This document shows positions 55,062-64,000 of a stretch of DNA of 64,000 nucleotides, one piece after another. The position numbers and the translations under genes are program-made. The stretch is from Macrothele yani. Its lineage: Eukaryota; Arthropoda; Arachnida; Araneae; Macrothelidae. The notes beneath the pieces are model-generated. The model ran no database searches and was not told where the DNA came from. It saw only the letters and a list, made by a program, of their open reading frames with translations. How positions within the stretch are numbered: the stretch's first letter is position 1; each line of letters opens with the position of its first letter. The stretch lies in assembly GCA_039090855.1 (NCBI GenBank), contig CM077005.1:18391921-18455920 (forward strand). Reading direction: 5' to 3'.

Positions 55062-55385
55062 CACCGGTGGCGCATTAGTCTACGAGCTGGTGTTTAAAGT
55101 CACTGGTTCCAGGGAAGGGAGAGAGCCAGTGCCGTAAGACAAACACAACATCCATGCTTCAACGGGATTCGAACCCGGACCTCTTTCGGACGAATGATCA
55201 TAGGCCATCGCTTAGACTATTGCGCCACCGGGACGGCGGACCCGGGTTCAAAGCATGGGTGGTGTGCTTGTCGTACAGCACTAGCTCTCTCCTTTTTCTG
55301 GAACCTCTGGCCCTAAATTAGGGACGGTAAATGCTTATAGACCTTAGAACTTCTCACCCTGGTCATTAAACCCTGAAACAAAACC
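55062..55385 (+). repeat. SINE-A (plus) split by a second SINE-A
   Basis: The head GCACCGGTGGCGCATTAGTC (55062-55095) and the rest from ACCCGGGTTCAAAGCATGG (55240) to GGTCATTAAACCCTG are collinear parts of one plus-strand copy, separated by the minus copy below. Confidence 0.75.
55097..55239 (-). repeat. SINE-A (minus), 3'-truncated, nested
   Basis: GTCACTGGTTCCAGGGAAGG to TTGCGCCACCGGGACGGCGG. It lacks the GTCGTTAAAC end and inserted head-to-head into the plus copy. Confidence 0.8.
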
Positions 55386-56790
55386 GAACGCCCAAGAAAA
55401 AAAAATCATGGGAATCAGCCCACTTGTTTGAGTACTTACTTGCGAAAAGCAATTCGTCTAAGAACTTTTTGAAAATCGATTTACTCCTATTCTTGATAAC
55501 GATTCACATTCTTGTACAAAACGCTACATCGTTATAATTTTGAGAATCGATTAACAAAAGTACTTGAGAACATTGGAATAACAGTACAACCAAGGCCGTC
55601 CAGAAAACACAAGGCCAAGGCATTAGAGAGATGAGTTCTCTCCGTTTGGGACGTCACTCACATGTTACGCGGTCTGATACGTCGGTGCCGTGTTTGACGT
55701 CACACACGAAAGCGTTGGAAACCAATCGGAAGCCTTGGTTTCCGCGTGACGTCACTAAAAGAGGAAGCTTATGTCAAGGCCTTGTGTTTTCTAGACGGCG
55801 TTCGTAGAACTCGCTTATAACTAGCCCGTATTTAGTTAAATCTCGTATTTAACGAGAAAAGCAGAACTTTTGTTTGGTAAAATGTTAATTCAGAGCTACT
55901 TTGATCGTTTTTAACGAACGAAATTTAATGAAGTCCCTGGATTTAACGAGGGAGAGAGAGAAATACTAAAATGATCACTTTATTATAAACAAGGTATCAA
56001 AATTTAATGAAATTTCAAATTTAACTAAAAAGTGAAAATATGGTACGCACTCTCCTGAAACGGAGAAATACAAATTGTGGTATACAGGACGAAATTGCAA
56101 GAGCACAGGAGAATCCTGAGGTGCCAGTGGAGGAATGTTGATAGAAAGCATTGGCTATGCCCAACAAGCGAGTTGTGCAAGACACTCGACCTGCCAAGGA
56201 GCTACCGGGTTGTGTGTATCGCGTCAGCATAATTGAAAACAGGCAACCTACTCCTAGGTTAAAAGAGGATGGGAGGGCTTACGCACATTAAAGTGAATAT
56301 CTGGGTAACAATTGGAGAGAGGGATAGAAGAGTAATGGAATGGGGATATCGCTGGGAGGGTCAGAGTGGTGAATGATGATAAATAGACATGATCTTGGAT
56401 CGGTCAAGATCAATAAAAATTTCTTGGTCAGTCATACTCGATAAGAACGATTGGTAAAACCCTGTGCTGTAATTAAGAATATCAGATCAGCCCAAATCGA
56501 TAGGAAATATCCTGAACTGATGACGACCTTCTCGCAGAACAATTTCCTATAAAGAGTTTGTTTTTGTGGGCATGGGTCAGTTGCACTCATCACAATATCT
56601 GTTCCTTAAATGTGACCGGTCAGTTGCACTCAGAAAGGAAGACAACAAGGCCATAGATTACACTCGTCCAGTCTTTGCTTACTAAAGGGGGAATGGGAAA
56701 AACCGGTGGATGGAAGAGGGATAGGCCCCCGTCATAAGATGTTCTCTACTGGACAATGCTCCACCGACTCACTGAAAAACAGTGGGATGT
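55386..56790. other. Unassigned
   Basis: Contains phrases such as CTCGCTTATAACTAGCCCGT and GGATTTAACGAGGG, which resemble the ends of pogo/Tigger-type elements. No transposase is recognisable, so I do not call one. The ORF at 56021-56230 is unsupported. Confidence 0.35.
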
Positions 56791-57036
56791 TTGCATCAAA
56801 CAGAGATTATATACGTAACGTGGAATTTATGTACAGCGAAAAGGGGGAAAAACTATTGATACATTCAGGACACAAATTCGATAAAGATCGAGAAACAGGA
56901 ATAGTATGGAAGTCGCGTTGTACTGTTAGCAAATGCTTGGTAAAACTGTATGTGGACAATAGTGCTTCAGTTATTTTACAGTCTGATTTGTGCCACAACC
57001 ACGACATGCCGAAACTGCTGTCCAGTCAAATCATAT
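56791..57036 (+). CDS. FLYWCH-type zinc-finger fragment
   Basis: The frame reads VEFMYSEKGEKLLIHSGHKF, DKDRETGIVWKSRC, TVSKCLVKLYVDN and LCHNHDMPK, then stops after a further nine residues. This fits the FLYWCH pattern: an aromatic and Ser-x-Gly start, L...G..F, then W-x(2)-C, a second Cys about six residues on, and a final H-x-H that together bind zinc. FLYWCH domains bind DNA or protein and occur in host factors and at the N-terminus of Mutator-like (MULE) transposases. No MULE catalytic core follows, so this is a lone exon or a transposon scrap. The usual motif is W-R-C; here two residues separate W and C, which is a deviation. Confidence 0.55.
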
Positions 57037-57049
57037 GAAATAGTGTTAA

Positions 57050-57200
57050 GCGAAAAGCAACAAACGATATTTCGGAACGGCCATTAAAAAACCTGATTAG
57101 AAAACAGATAAAAAAAATTGAGAAATAAAAATGAAATAAAAAGTAAAAAAAATAAAATAAAAAAAAATAGAAAATTAAAAAAGAAAAAAAAAGCTTTGGA
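57050..57200 (+). repeat. A-rich low-complexity stretch
   Basis: AAAATAAAATAAAA-type sequence. Confidence 0.8.
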
Positions 57201-57289
57201 GAAAGAAAATTCAACCACTACGTGATATTTATTCCCTGGGTCATGCTAACAAAATCTGCCGACTTTAGCAGGTAGGACCATATATTATA

Positions 57290-57740
57290 TAGGAGAATCT
57301 TTAATCAGTGCATCCTTCGAGTGCTTACATATAGGGCGGAGACATGGGTCTTAACAAAAAAACAAACAAAAAAAAAACATACAAATATTACATACAACTA
57401 GAAGGAGCAAGGAAAGATGCATGCTTGGTGCAACCAGGAAAGACAAGAAGAACTCGTGGAATAGGAAAATGGCAAGAATGGAAGACATCATGATCAGAGT
57501 AAAATCCCTGAAACGGCAATGATCTGGATGGACATATTGTCAAAAAGACGAACCACCGATGGACAACCGAGATTTTAGACTGAATTCCTAAGGACAGAAG
57601 AGACCCAGAAGAAAACGACATGGGAGATGGGTGGATGAAATTCGAAAGCATGCGGGAGTGTTCTGGAGGAGACTTGCTCAAGACAGAACGTTGTGGAAGA
57701 AACTTGGGGGAGATCTTCATCCGGCAGTGGATTGACAATG
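57290..57740 (+). pseudogene. RTE-type LINE 3' fragment, plus
   Basis: The 3' third of the RTE ORF (AGACATGGGTCTTAACA, then ATGCATGCTTGGTGCAACCA to CCGGCAGTGGATTGACAATG), with indels and an A-rich insertion near 57365. It meets the minus copy at 57775 tail-to-tail across a short ATATCATC palindrome. Confidence 0.85.
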
Positions 57741-57774
57741 GCTGACAATGATGATATATATACTGTATATCATC

Positions 57775-59645
57775 ATCATCATCATTGTCAACCATTATCA
57801 ATCCACTGCTGGACGAAGGTCTCCCCAAGTTTCCTCCACAACGGTCTGTCTTGTGCCAGTCTCCTCCATGTCACCCCTGCATACTTTCGAATTTCATCCA
57901 CCCATCTCCCATGTGGTCTTCTTCTGGGTCTTTTCCTGTCCCTTGGAATCCAATCTAAAATTTCGGCTGTCCATCGATGATCTGTCCTTCTGGCAGTATG
58001 TCCAGCCCATTGCCATTTCAGGAATTTAACTCTGATCATGATGTCTTCCACTCTTGTCATTTTTCGGATCCACGAGTTCCTCTTCTTATCTCTCCTGGTT
58101 ACACCAAGCATGCACCTCTCCATGCTTCTTTGAGTTGTCTGCAGCCTTTGTATGTCTCTTTTAGTTAAGGTCCACGTCTCTGCACCATACGTAAGCACTG
58201 GAAGGATGCATTGATCAAACACTTTTCTTTTAAGACATAATGGCATATTGCTCTTGAAAATTATGCTGTTTCTTCCAAAAGCTCTCCAGGCAAGTTTTGT
58301 ACGCCGATTAATTTCTTCATCAATGTGACCCTCACTTGATATCTGCTGTCCAAGATAAACGTACGTGTCTGTTATCTCCAGCTTTTCTCCATCAATCGAT
58401 AAATCTTCATTTCTTGTAAAAGCATTGAACATCACTTTTGTCTTCTGAAAGTTCATTTTTAATCCCACTTCTTTACTCTTGTCCGCAAGTTCCTGGATCA
58501 TACTCTGCAGCTCTGATGGGGTAGTTGCAAAAATGACTACGTCATCAGCAAAACGAAGGTGGGTTAGATAATCTCCATTAATCTTTATCCCCTTGTTTTC
58601 CCAGCTCAGCGACTGAAAAACACCCTCCAATGTGGCATTGAAGAGCTTCGGAGATATGGTGTCACCTTGTCTCACTCCTTTTCCAATTTTTATGTGTGTT
58701 GTATTTTCAAACAGCCTAATCTTTGCACTTGCATTTTCATAGATGTTATTAATAATATTAATGTATGCATCTTCAATACCGCAGGTTTTCAGAGCCATTG
58801 TAACTGCTGATGGTTTCACCGAATCAAAGGCTTTTTCATAATCGATAAAAGCCATGCACAATGGAAGTTCATATTCCCTCGCTCTTTCAATTAGTTCTCT
58901 CAGCACGTGGATATGATCTATTGTGCTGTAGCCACTCCTGAATCCAGCTTGTTCTCTCGGTTGAGCCATGTCCAGTGTTACCTTCAAGCGGTGTGAAAGA
59001 ACTTTAGTGAAGATTTTATAAACTACTGATAGGAGGCTGATAGGTCTGTAGTTTCCGAGATCCTCAATGTCACCTTTCTTATGTAGCAGGATCATTGTAG
59101 CGGTGTTCCAATCCTCAGGAATCTTTCCTTCATTAAGGCATCGAGTGAAAATTTGGGCGAGTACTGTTTCGATTTCTCCACTTGCTTCTTGTATGATGTC
59201 TACAGTAATTCCATCTTCTCCTGGAGCTTTTCCTCGCTTCATGTTCTTGATTGCATGTGCAACTTCTGCTGGAAGGACTGGAGGAACTCTGGTACTGGTA
59301 TCTTTCATGATGTCTGGAGTGCATATATCATCCGTTTCATATAATTTGGAGTAGAAATCTTTCACTCTTGTCAAAATTTCGCCTCTATTTCTTGTTACAG
59401 AACCATCTTCTTTTCTCAGTGCCATAATCTGTTTTCTTCCCTTACTGAGATGTCCCTTTGCTATCTTTAGGCTATCTTTAGGCTTTGGTTGTTTTCAATT
59501 GCTTTCCTCACTAGTTCACAGTTGAATTTCCTTATGTCTTCAGTGATACTTTTTCTTACTGTCTTGCATAGCTCTATATATTCCACTTTGGAAGTCACAT
59601 CTTCTTTAGTTGTCCTCATCTCTCTTCTTTTTTGCATCATCAACT
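57775..59645 (-). mobile_element. RTE-type LINE, copy A (5'-truncated)
   Basis: The 3' end is at the left with a (GATGAT)n tail, as is usual for RTE. It is nearly identical to copy B (61620-64000) over 1.8 kb. The 5' end is truncated at about 59645, where TATATATA begins. An 11-bp tandem duplication of CTATCTTTAGG near 59470 breaks the frame upstream of the ORF listed below. Confidence 0.92.
57788..59425 (-). pseudogene. RTE reverse transcriptase, 545 codons, 5'-truncated
   Basis: Contains the RT core: GKAPGEDGITVDII, ILLHKKGDIEDLGNYRPIS, EQAGFRSGYSTIDHI, catalytic Asp in AFIDYEKAFDSV, GVRQGDTISPKLFN, catalytic FADD box (residues ~292-295) in LRFADDVVIFA, and the VYLGQQISSEGHI thumb-proximal motif. 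The C-terminus after DQCILPVLTYGAETW continues to VQQWIDNG. The frame is intact from the first Met, but that Met is not the true start: the endonuclease and linker lie upstream and are absent or out of frame. It would copy LINE RNA at nicked target DNA. Confidence 0.92.
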
Positions 59646-59663
59646 GTATATATATATATATAT

Positions 59664-60330
59664 ATAATTTTCAACAATTATCAAGCCAATGCTGGATGAA
59701 GGTCTCCCCAAGTTTCTTCCACAATTGTCTGTCTTGAGCCTGTCTCCTCCATGTCACTCCGGCATGCTTTCATATTTCATCCATCCATCTACAATGGGGT
59801 CTTCTTCTGTCCCTCAGATTCCAGTCTACGGTTGTCCATCGGTGATCCGTTCTTCTGGCAACATGTCCACCCCGTTGGCATTTCAGTGATTTCACTCTGG
59901 TCATGATGTTGTCCACTCTTGTCATTTTCCTTATTCAAAAGTTCCTCTTCTTATATTTCATGGTTACACCAAGCATGCATCTCTTCCTGCCTCTTGGAGT
60001 TGTCTGCAGTCTTTATATGTCTTTTTTTATTTAAGGTCCATGTCTATGCTCCATATATGTAAGCACCAGCAGGATGCATTGATTAAACATTTTTCTTTAA
60101 GACATAATGGCATACTTCTCTTAAAAATTGTTCTGTTTCTTCCAAAAACTGTCCATCCAAGTTTCATACGCCGATTAATTTCTTCATCAATGTGACCGTT
60201 TAATATCTGCTGCCCAAGATAAATGTAGGTATCGGTTATTTCAAGCTTTTTTCCATCAATCGATAAATCTTCATTTCTTGTAAAAGCATTGCAAAATAAC
60301 TTTTGTCTTCTGAAAGTTTAAATATACACA
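59664..60330 (-). pseudogene. RTE-type LINE remnant, copy C
   Basis: Older, 3'-only copy: CAATGCTGGATGAAGGTCTC then the C-terminal and thumb region through TTTTGTCTTCTGAAAGTTTA with frameshifts. Interrupted on the right by the mariner at 60345. Confidence 0.85.
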
Positions 60331-60344
60331 GTATATATATATAT

Positions 60345-61608
60345 TAAGGGTACAAAAAAGTTTTAAAGCGTTTTTTGTGTGACGTATACCGCTAATTTAC
60401 ATATCTGACATTCCCCGCATTGTTGTCATGTGACCGTAACTGGTCCAGAGTATAAAATGTGACACAGAAGTTTTCCCATCAGTTAAACGCATTTGCACAT
60501 CGGTAGGTGAAAGATGGCAAGCGATACTGCACTTATTCGACACTGCATTCGTTACAAACTTCATCGAGGAAAAAGTGCTTCAAAAGCATGTGCATCGATC
60601 TGTTCTGTTCTGGGGGAGAATATTGTATTAAAAAGCAAGTGTGAGTTTTGGTTTAGACGGTTTAAAGCAGGTGATTTTGATGCTGGTCATCGAGAACGTA
60701 GCGGCGCCCCGCAGAAGGTTGCATATGAGTAACAGCAAGCATTGCTGGATGAAGATTCGTCTCAAACGCAAAAAGAACTAGCTGAACAACTGGGGGTAAC
60801 TTAACAAACCATTTCCAATCGTTTACGCGCAATGCGAAAGTTTCAGAGGGAAGGAAAATGGGTGCCACATGACTTCAGCCAGAGGAACAAGGACGAGCGT
60901 GTCATGAAGTGTTTGAATCTGTTAAATAAACAACACCGAAAGTCTTTCCTGTGGAAAAACGTTACGGGTGATGAAAAGTGGATATGGTACGACAATCCCA
61001 AACGCAAAAAAAACACTGAGTAGACACCGGTGAAGCAACGATTTTGACACCGAAACGCCATATTCACTCTAAGAAAGTTCTGCTGTACATCTGGTGGGAT
61101 ATAAAAGGCGTGCTTTATTCTGAACTATTGGAACAGGGTCAAACTGTTACTGCTGATCGCTACAAGCAACGATTGCTGCGATTTAACCAGGAAATCTGCC
61201 GGAAGGCAAAGGATTGCGTCCCGTGAAATTACTGCACAACAACGCTAGGCCGCGTGTCGCGAAATCGGTCAAGGAAACGTTATTGACGCTTGGCTGGGAA
61301 GTTTTGGAGCACCCGGCGTATAGTCCCGACATAGCCCCTTCAGACTATCATTTGTTCCGATCGATGCAACATGGTTTGTCTGCTGTATGGTTCCGGACAT
61401 GTGACGAAGTGCAAAAATGGGTTGGCGACTTCATCGCGTCACACGACGAAGAATTTCTTCATGGCTGAAATCCGTCAGCTGCCCGACCGATGGAGGAAGA
61501 TGATAGATAATGACGGCGCATATTTTGATTCGTAACGGTCTTGCTGTTTTCCCCCAAAATACATGTTACGTTGTCTTAAAACGCTTTAAAACTTATTTGT
61601 ACACCTAA
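60345..61608 (+). mobile_element. Mariner-family transposon with TIRs
   Basis: 1.26 kb, the size of a complete mariner. Termini TTAAGGGTACAAAAAAGTTT and, inverted from the right, TTAGGTGTACAAATAAGTTT, both continuing TAAAGCGTTTT. It is bounded by TATATA sequence, so the TA duplication is hidden. It separates RTE copies C and B. Confidence 0.92.
60514..61535 (+). pseudogene. Mariner transposase pseudogene
   Basis: Start MASDTALIRHCIRYKLHRGK; the HTH region follows. There are in-frame stops at 60730-60732 (TAA) and 60799-60801 (TAA), and a stop plus frameshift near 61021. The first catalytic Asp is intact in NVTGDEKWIWYDN. The second motif reads LLHNNARPR, so Asp has become Asn. The third, APSDYHLF, is intact. 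The true C-terminus is in another frame, IRQLPDRWRKMIDNDGAYFD, ending with TAA at 61533-61535. Spacing fits DD34D mariners. Dead copy. Confidence 0.92.
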
Positions 61609-61619
61609 TATATATATAT

Positions 61620-64000
61620 CATCATCATCATCATCATTGACAACCATTATCAATCCACTGCTGGACGAAGGTCTCCCCAAGTTTCCTCCACAACGGTCTG
61701 TCTTGTGCCAGTCTCCTCCATGTCACCCCTGCATACTTTCGAATTTCATCCACCCATCTCCCATGTGGTCTTCTTCTGGGTCTTTTCCTGTCCCTTGGAA
61801 TCCAATCTAAAATTTCGGCTGTCCATCGATGATCTGTCCTTCTGGCAGTATGTCCAGCCCATTGCCATTTCAGGAATTTTACTCTGATCATGATGTCTTC
61901 CACTCTTGTCATTTTTCGGATCCACGAGTTCCTCTTCTTATCTCTCCTGGTTACACCAAGCATGCACCTCTCCATGCTCTTTGAGTTGTCTGCAGCCTTT
62001 GTATGTCTCTTTTAGTTAAGGTCCACGTCTCCGCACCATACGTAAGCACTGGAAGGATGCATTGATCAAACACTTTTCTTTTAAGACATAATGGCATATT
62101 GCTCTTGAAAATTATGCTGTTTCTTCCAAAAGCTCTCCAGGCAAGTTTTGTACGCCGATTAATTTCTTCATCAATGTGACCCTCACTTGATATCTGCTGT
62201 CCAAGATAAACGTACGTGTCTGTTATCTCCAGCTTTTCTCCATCAATCGATAAATCTTCATTTCTTGTAAAAGCATTGAACATCACTTTTGTCTTCTGAA
62301 AGTTCATTTTTAATCCCACTTCTTTACTCTTGTCAGCAAGTTCCTGGATCATACTCTGCAGCTCTGATGGGGTAGTTGCAAAAATGACTACGTCATCAGC
62401 AAAACGAAGGTGGGTTAGATAATCTCCATTAATCTTTATCCCCTTGTTTTCCCAGCTCAGCGACTGAAAAACACCCTCCAATGTGGCATTGAAGAGCTTC
62501 GGAGATATGGTGTCACCTTGTCTCACTCCCTTTCCAATTTTTACGTGTGTTGTATTTTCAAACAGCCTAATCTTTGCACTTGCATTTTCATAGATGTTAT
62601 TAATAATATTAATGTATGCATCTTCAATACCGCAGGTTTTCAGAGCCATTGTAACTGCTGATGGTTTCACCGAATCAAAGGCTTTTTCATAATCGATAAA
62701 AGCCATGCACAATGGAAGTTCATATTCCCTCGCTCTTTCAATTAGTTCTCTCAGCACGTGGATATGATCTATTGTGCTGTAGCCACTCCTGAATCCAGCT
62801 TGTTCTCTCGGTTGAGCCATGTCCAGTGTTACCTTCAAGCGGTGTGAAAGAACTTTAGTGAAGATTTTATAAACTACTGATAGGAGGCTGATAGGTCTGT
62901 AGTTTCCGAGATCCTCAATGTCACCTTTCTTATGTAGCAGGATCATTGTAGCGGTGTTCCAATCCTCAGGAATCTTTCCTTCATTAAGGCATCGAGTGAA
63001 AATTTGGGCGAGTACTGTTTCGATTTCTCCACTTGCTTCTTGTATGATGTCTACAGTAATTCCATCTTCTCCTGGAGCTTTTCCTCGCTTCATGTTCTTG
63101 ATTGCATGTGCAACTTCTGCTGGAAGGACAGGAGGAACTCTGGTACTGGTACCTTTCATGATGTCTGGAGTGCATATATCATCCCTTTCATATAATTTGG
63201 AGTAGAAATCTTTCACTCTTGTCAAAATTTCGCCTCTATTTCTTGTTACAGAACCATCTTCTTTTCTCAGTGCCATAATCTGTTTTCTTCCCTTACTGAG
63301 ATGTCCCTTTGCTATCTTTAGGCTTTGGTTGTTTTCAATTGCTTTCCTCACTAGTTCACAGTTGAATTTCCTTACGTCTTCAGTGATACTTTTTCTTACT
63401 GTCTTGCATAGCTCTATATATTCCACTTTGGAAGTCACATCTTCTTTAGTTGTCCTCATCTCTCTTCTTTTTTGCATCAACATTTTGGTTTTTCCTGATA
63501 ATTTGTTCACATGCAACTTGTTCTTAGACCCAGCTAATTTTGTTGCTGTTTCCATAAGAGCTTTGGTTACTTTTCTGTTAACTTCAGAGATGTCCACTTC
63601 TTCCGATGTTAGGCCTTCTAAAGCAGAGAACCTGTTCTTCAGTTCTAACTTGAAGGTATTATGGTGTTTTTTAAGGTTGGTTATGTCAATAGATTTTGTT
63701 TGTCCTATGAGCTTGCCACGTTCAAGTTTAGTGTTGAGGTGCATCTTACATCTCACCGATCTATGGTCACTACCTGTGTTAAACTTGCTTAGCACACTGC
63801 AGTCTTCTATGACGAATTTTTTGTTACACATAATAAAATCAATTTCACTTGTCGTCCCATTTGGATGTCTCTATGTCCATTTCCTGTGTGGCTTTTTCTT
63901 GAAGAAGGAGTTCAAGATGAAAAACCCTTCTGCCTCTGCAAACTCAACGAGAGTATTTCCACGCTGGTTTCTGTTGCCATGACCGAATTTACCTACTGAA
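61620..64000 (-). mobile_element. RTE-type LINE, copy B (runs off the window)
   Basis: The 3' end at 61620 has a (GAT)n tail. Sequence continues without a break to the right edge of the window, still inside the endonuclease domain, so the 5' end lies outside. Near-identical to copy A where they overlap. Confidence 0.93.
61634..64000 (-). pseudogene. RTE endonuclease / reverse transcriptase ORF, partial
   Basis: At the right edge the frame reads GKFGHGNRNQRGNTLVEFAE then HPNGTTSEIDFIMC, the end of the apurinic-like endonuclease. GSDHRSV (20 residues after the Met at 63831) is its catalytic SDH motif. A TAG (complement of 63871-63873) replaces an expected Trp in KWT(W)R. After a linker the RT core has FIDYEKAFDSV (~378), RQGDTISP (~437) and FADD (~477). 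A single-base deletion near 61977 shifts the frame so that the last ~110 codons (61634-61975) are separate. Two small lesions thus disable an otherwise full-length-looking ORF; the family was active recently. Confidence 0.92.

Noticed and set aside
55800..56240. pogo/Tigger-like element
   Set aside because: Only short phrases such as TTTAACGAGGG are suggestive; no TIR pair or transposase is found.

Overview
This is a repeat-dominated stretch of an animal nuclear genome, most likely an arthropod. It is AT-rich and has no dense coding. It carries several mariner and Tc1-like DNA transposons, RTE-type LINEs with microsatellite tails, tRNA-derived SINEs, foldback and hairpin elements, long minisatellite arrays, and tRNA-bearing LTR elements. 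A chelicerate or a large-genome insect would fit, but nothing in the window fixes the clade.

Layout. 0-5.3 kb: a SINE scrap, a dead Tc1-like copy (-), and a mariner (-) carrying a nested 586-bp LTR element whose LTRs contain a full tRNA-like cloverleaf. 5.3-8.3 kb: a candidate host exon and an RTE copy (+) interrupted by a dispersed hairpin-ended repeat. 8.3-14.7 kb: two foldback elements and related minisatellite pieces. 15.3-18.4 kb: a ~100-bp satellite with a 1,044-bp higher-order period. 18.9-19.1 kb: a second candidate exon. 19.7-22.5 kb: more dispersed repeat, three SINEs and a large palindrome. 23.2-25.8 kb: two minisatellites. 27-30.4 kb: RTE remnant and a near-intact Tc1-like element. 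31.5-34.3 kb: a hAT-like element with perfect 8-bp target duplications, SINEs, a solo tRNA-bearing LTR and a Tc1 5' fragment. 35-36 kb: a degenerate repeat presenting CTCF-like motifs. 41.1-42.7 kb: a 31-bp minisatellite. 45.9 kb: a third candidate exon. 46.9-47.8 kb: histone pseudogene remnants (H2B clear, H3 possible). 50.4-51.7 kb: an internally deleted mariner and a second solo tRNA-bearing LTR. 56.8-57.0 kb: a FLYWCH-type zinc-finger fragment. 57.3-64 kb: RTE copies, two nearly identical and long, separated by a dead mariner.

Two results stand out. (1) A family of short LTR elements (one complete copy with LTRs, PBS, PPT and 4-bp TSD, plus two solo LTRs) has an Arg-tRNA-like cloverleaf with intact Pol III A and B boxes inside each LTR. 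(2) Small open segments on the minus strand (81, 198, 207 and perhaps 57 nt), each with plausible splice sites, are all phase 1-1, so they can join in frame. They look like exons of one host gene with very long introns that span most of this window. I could not name that gene.
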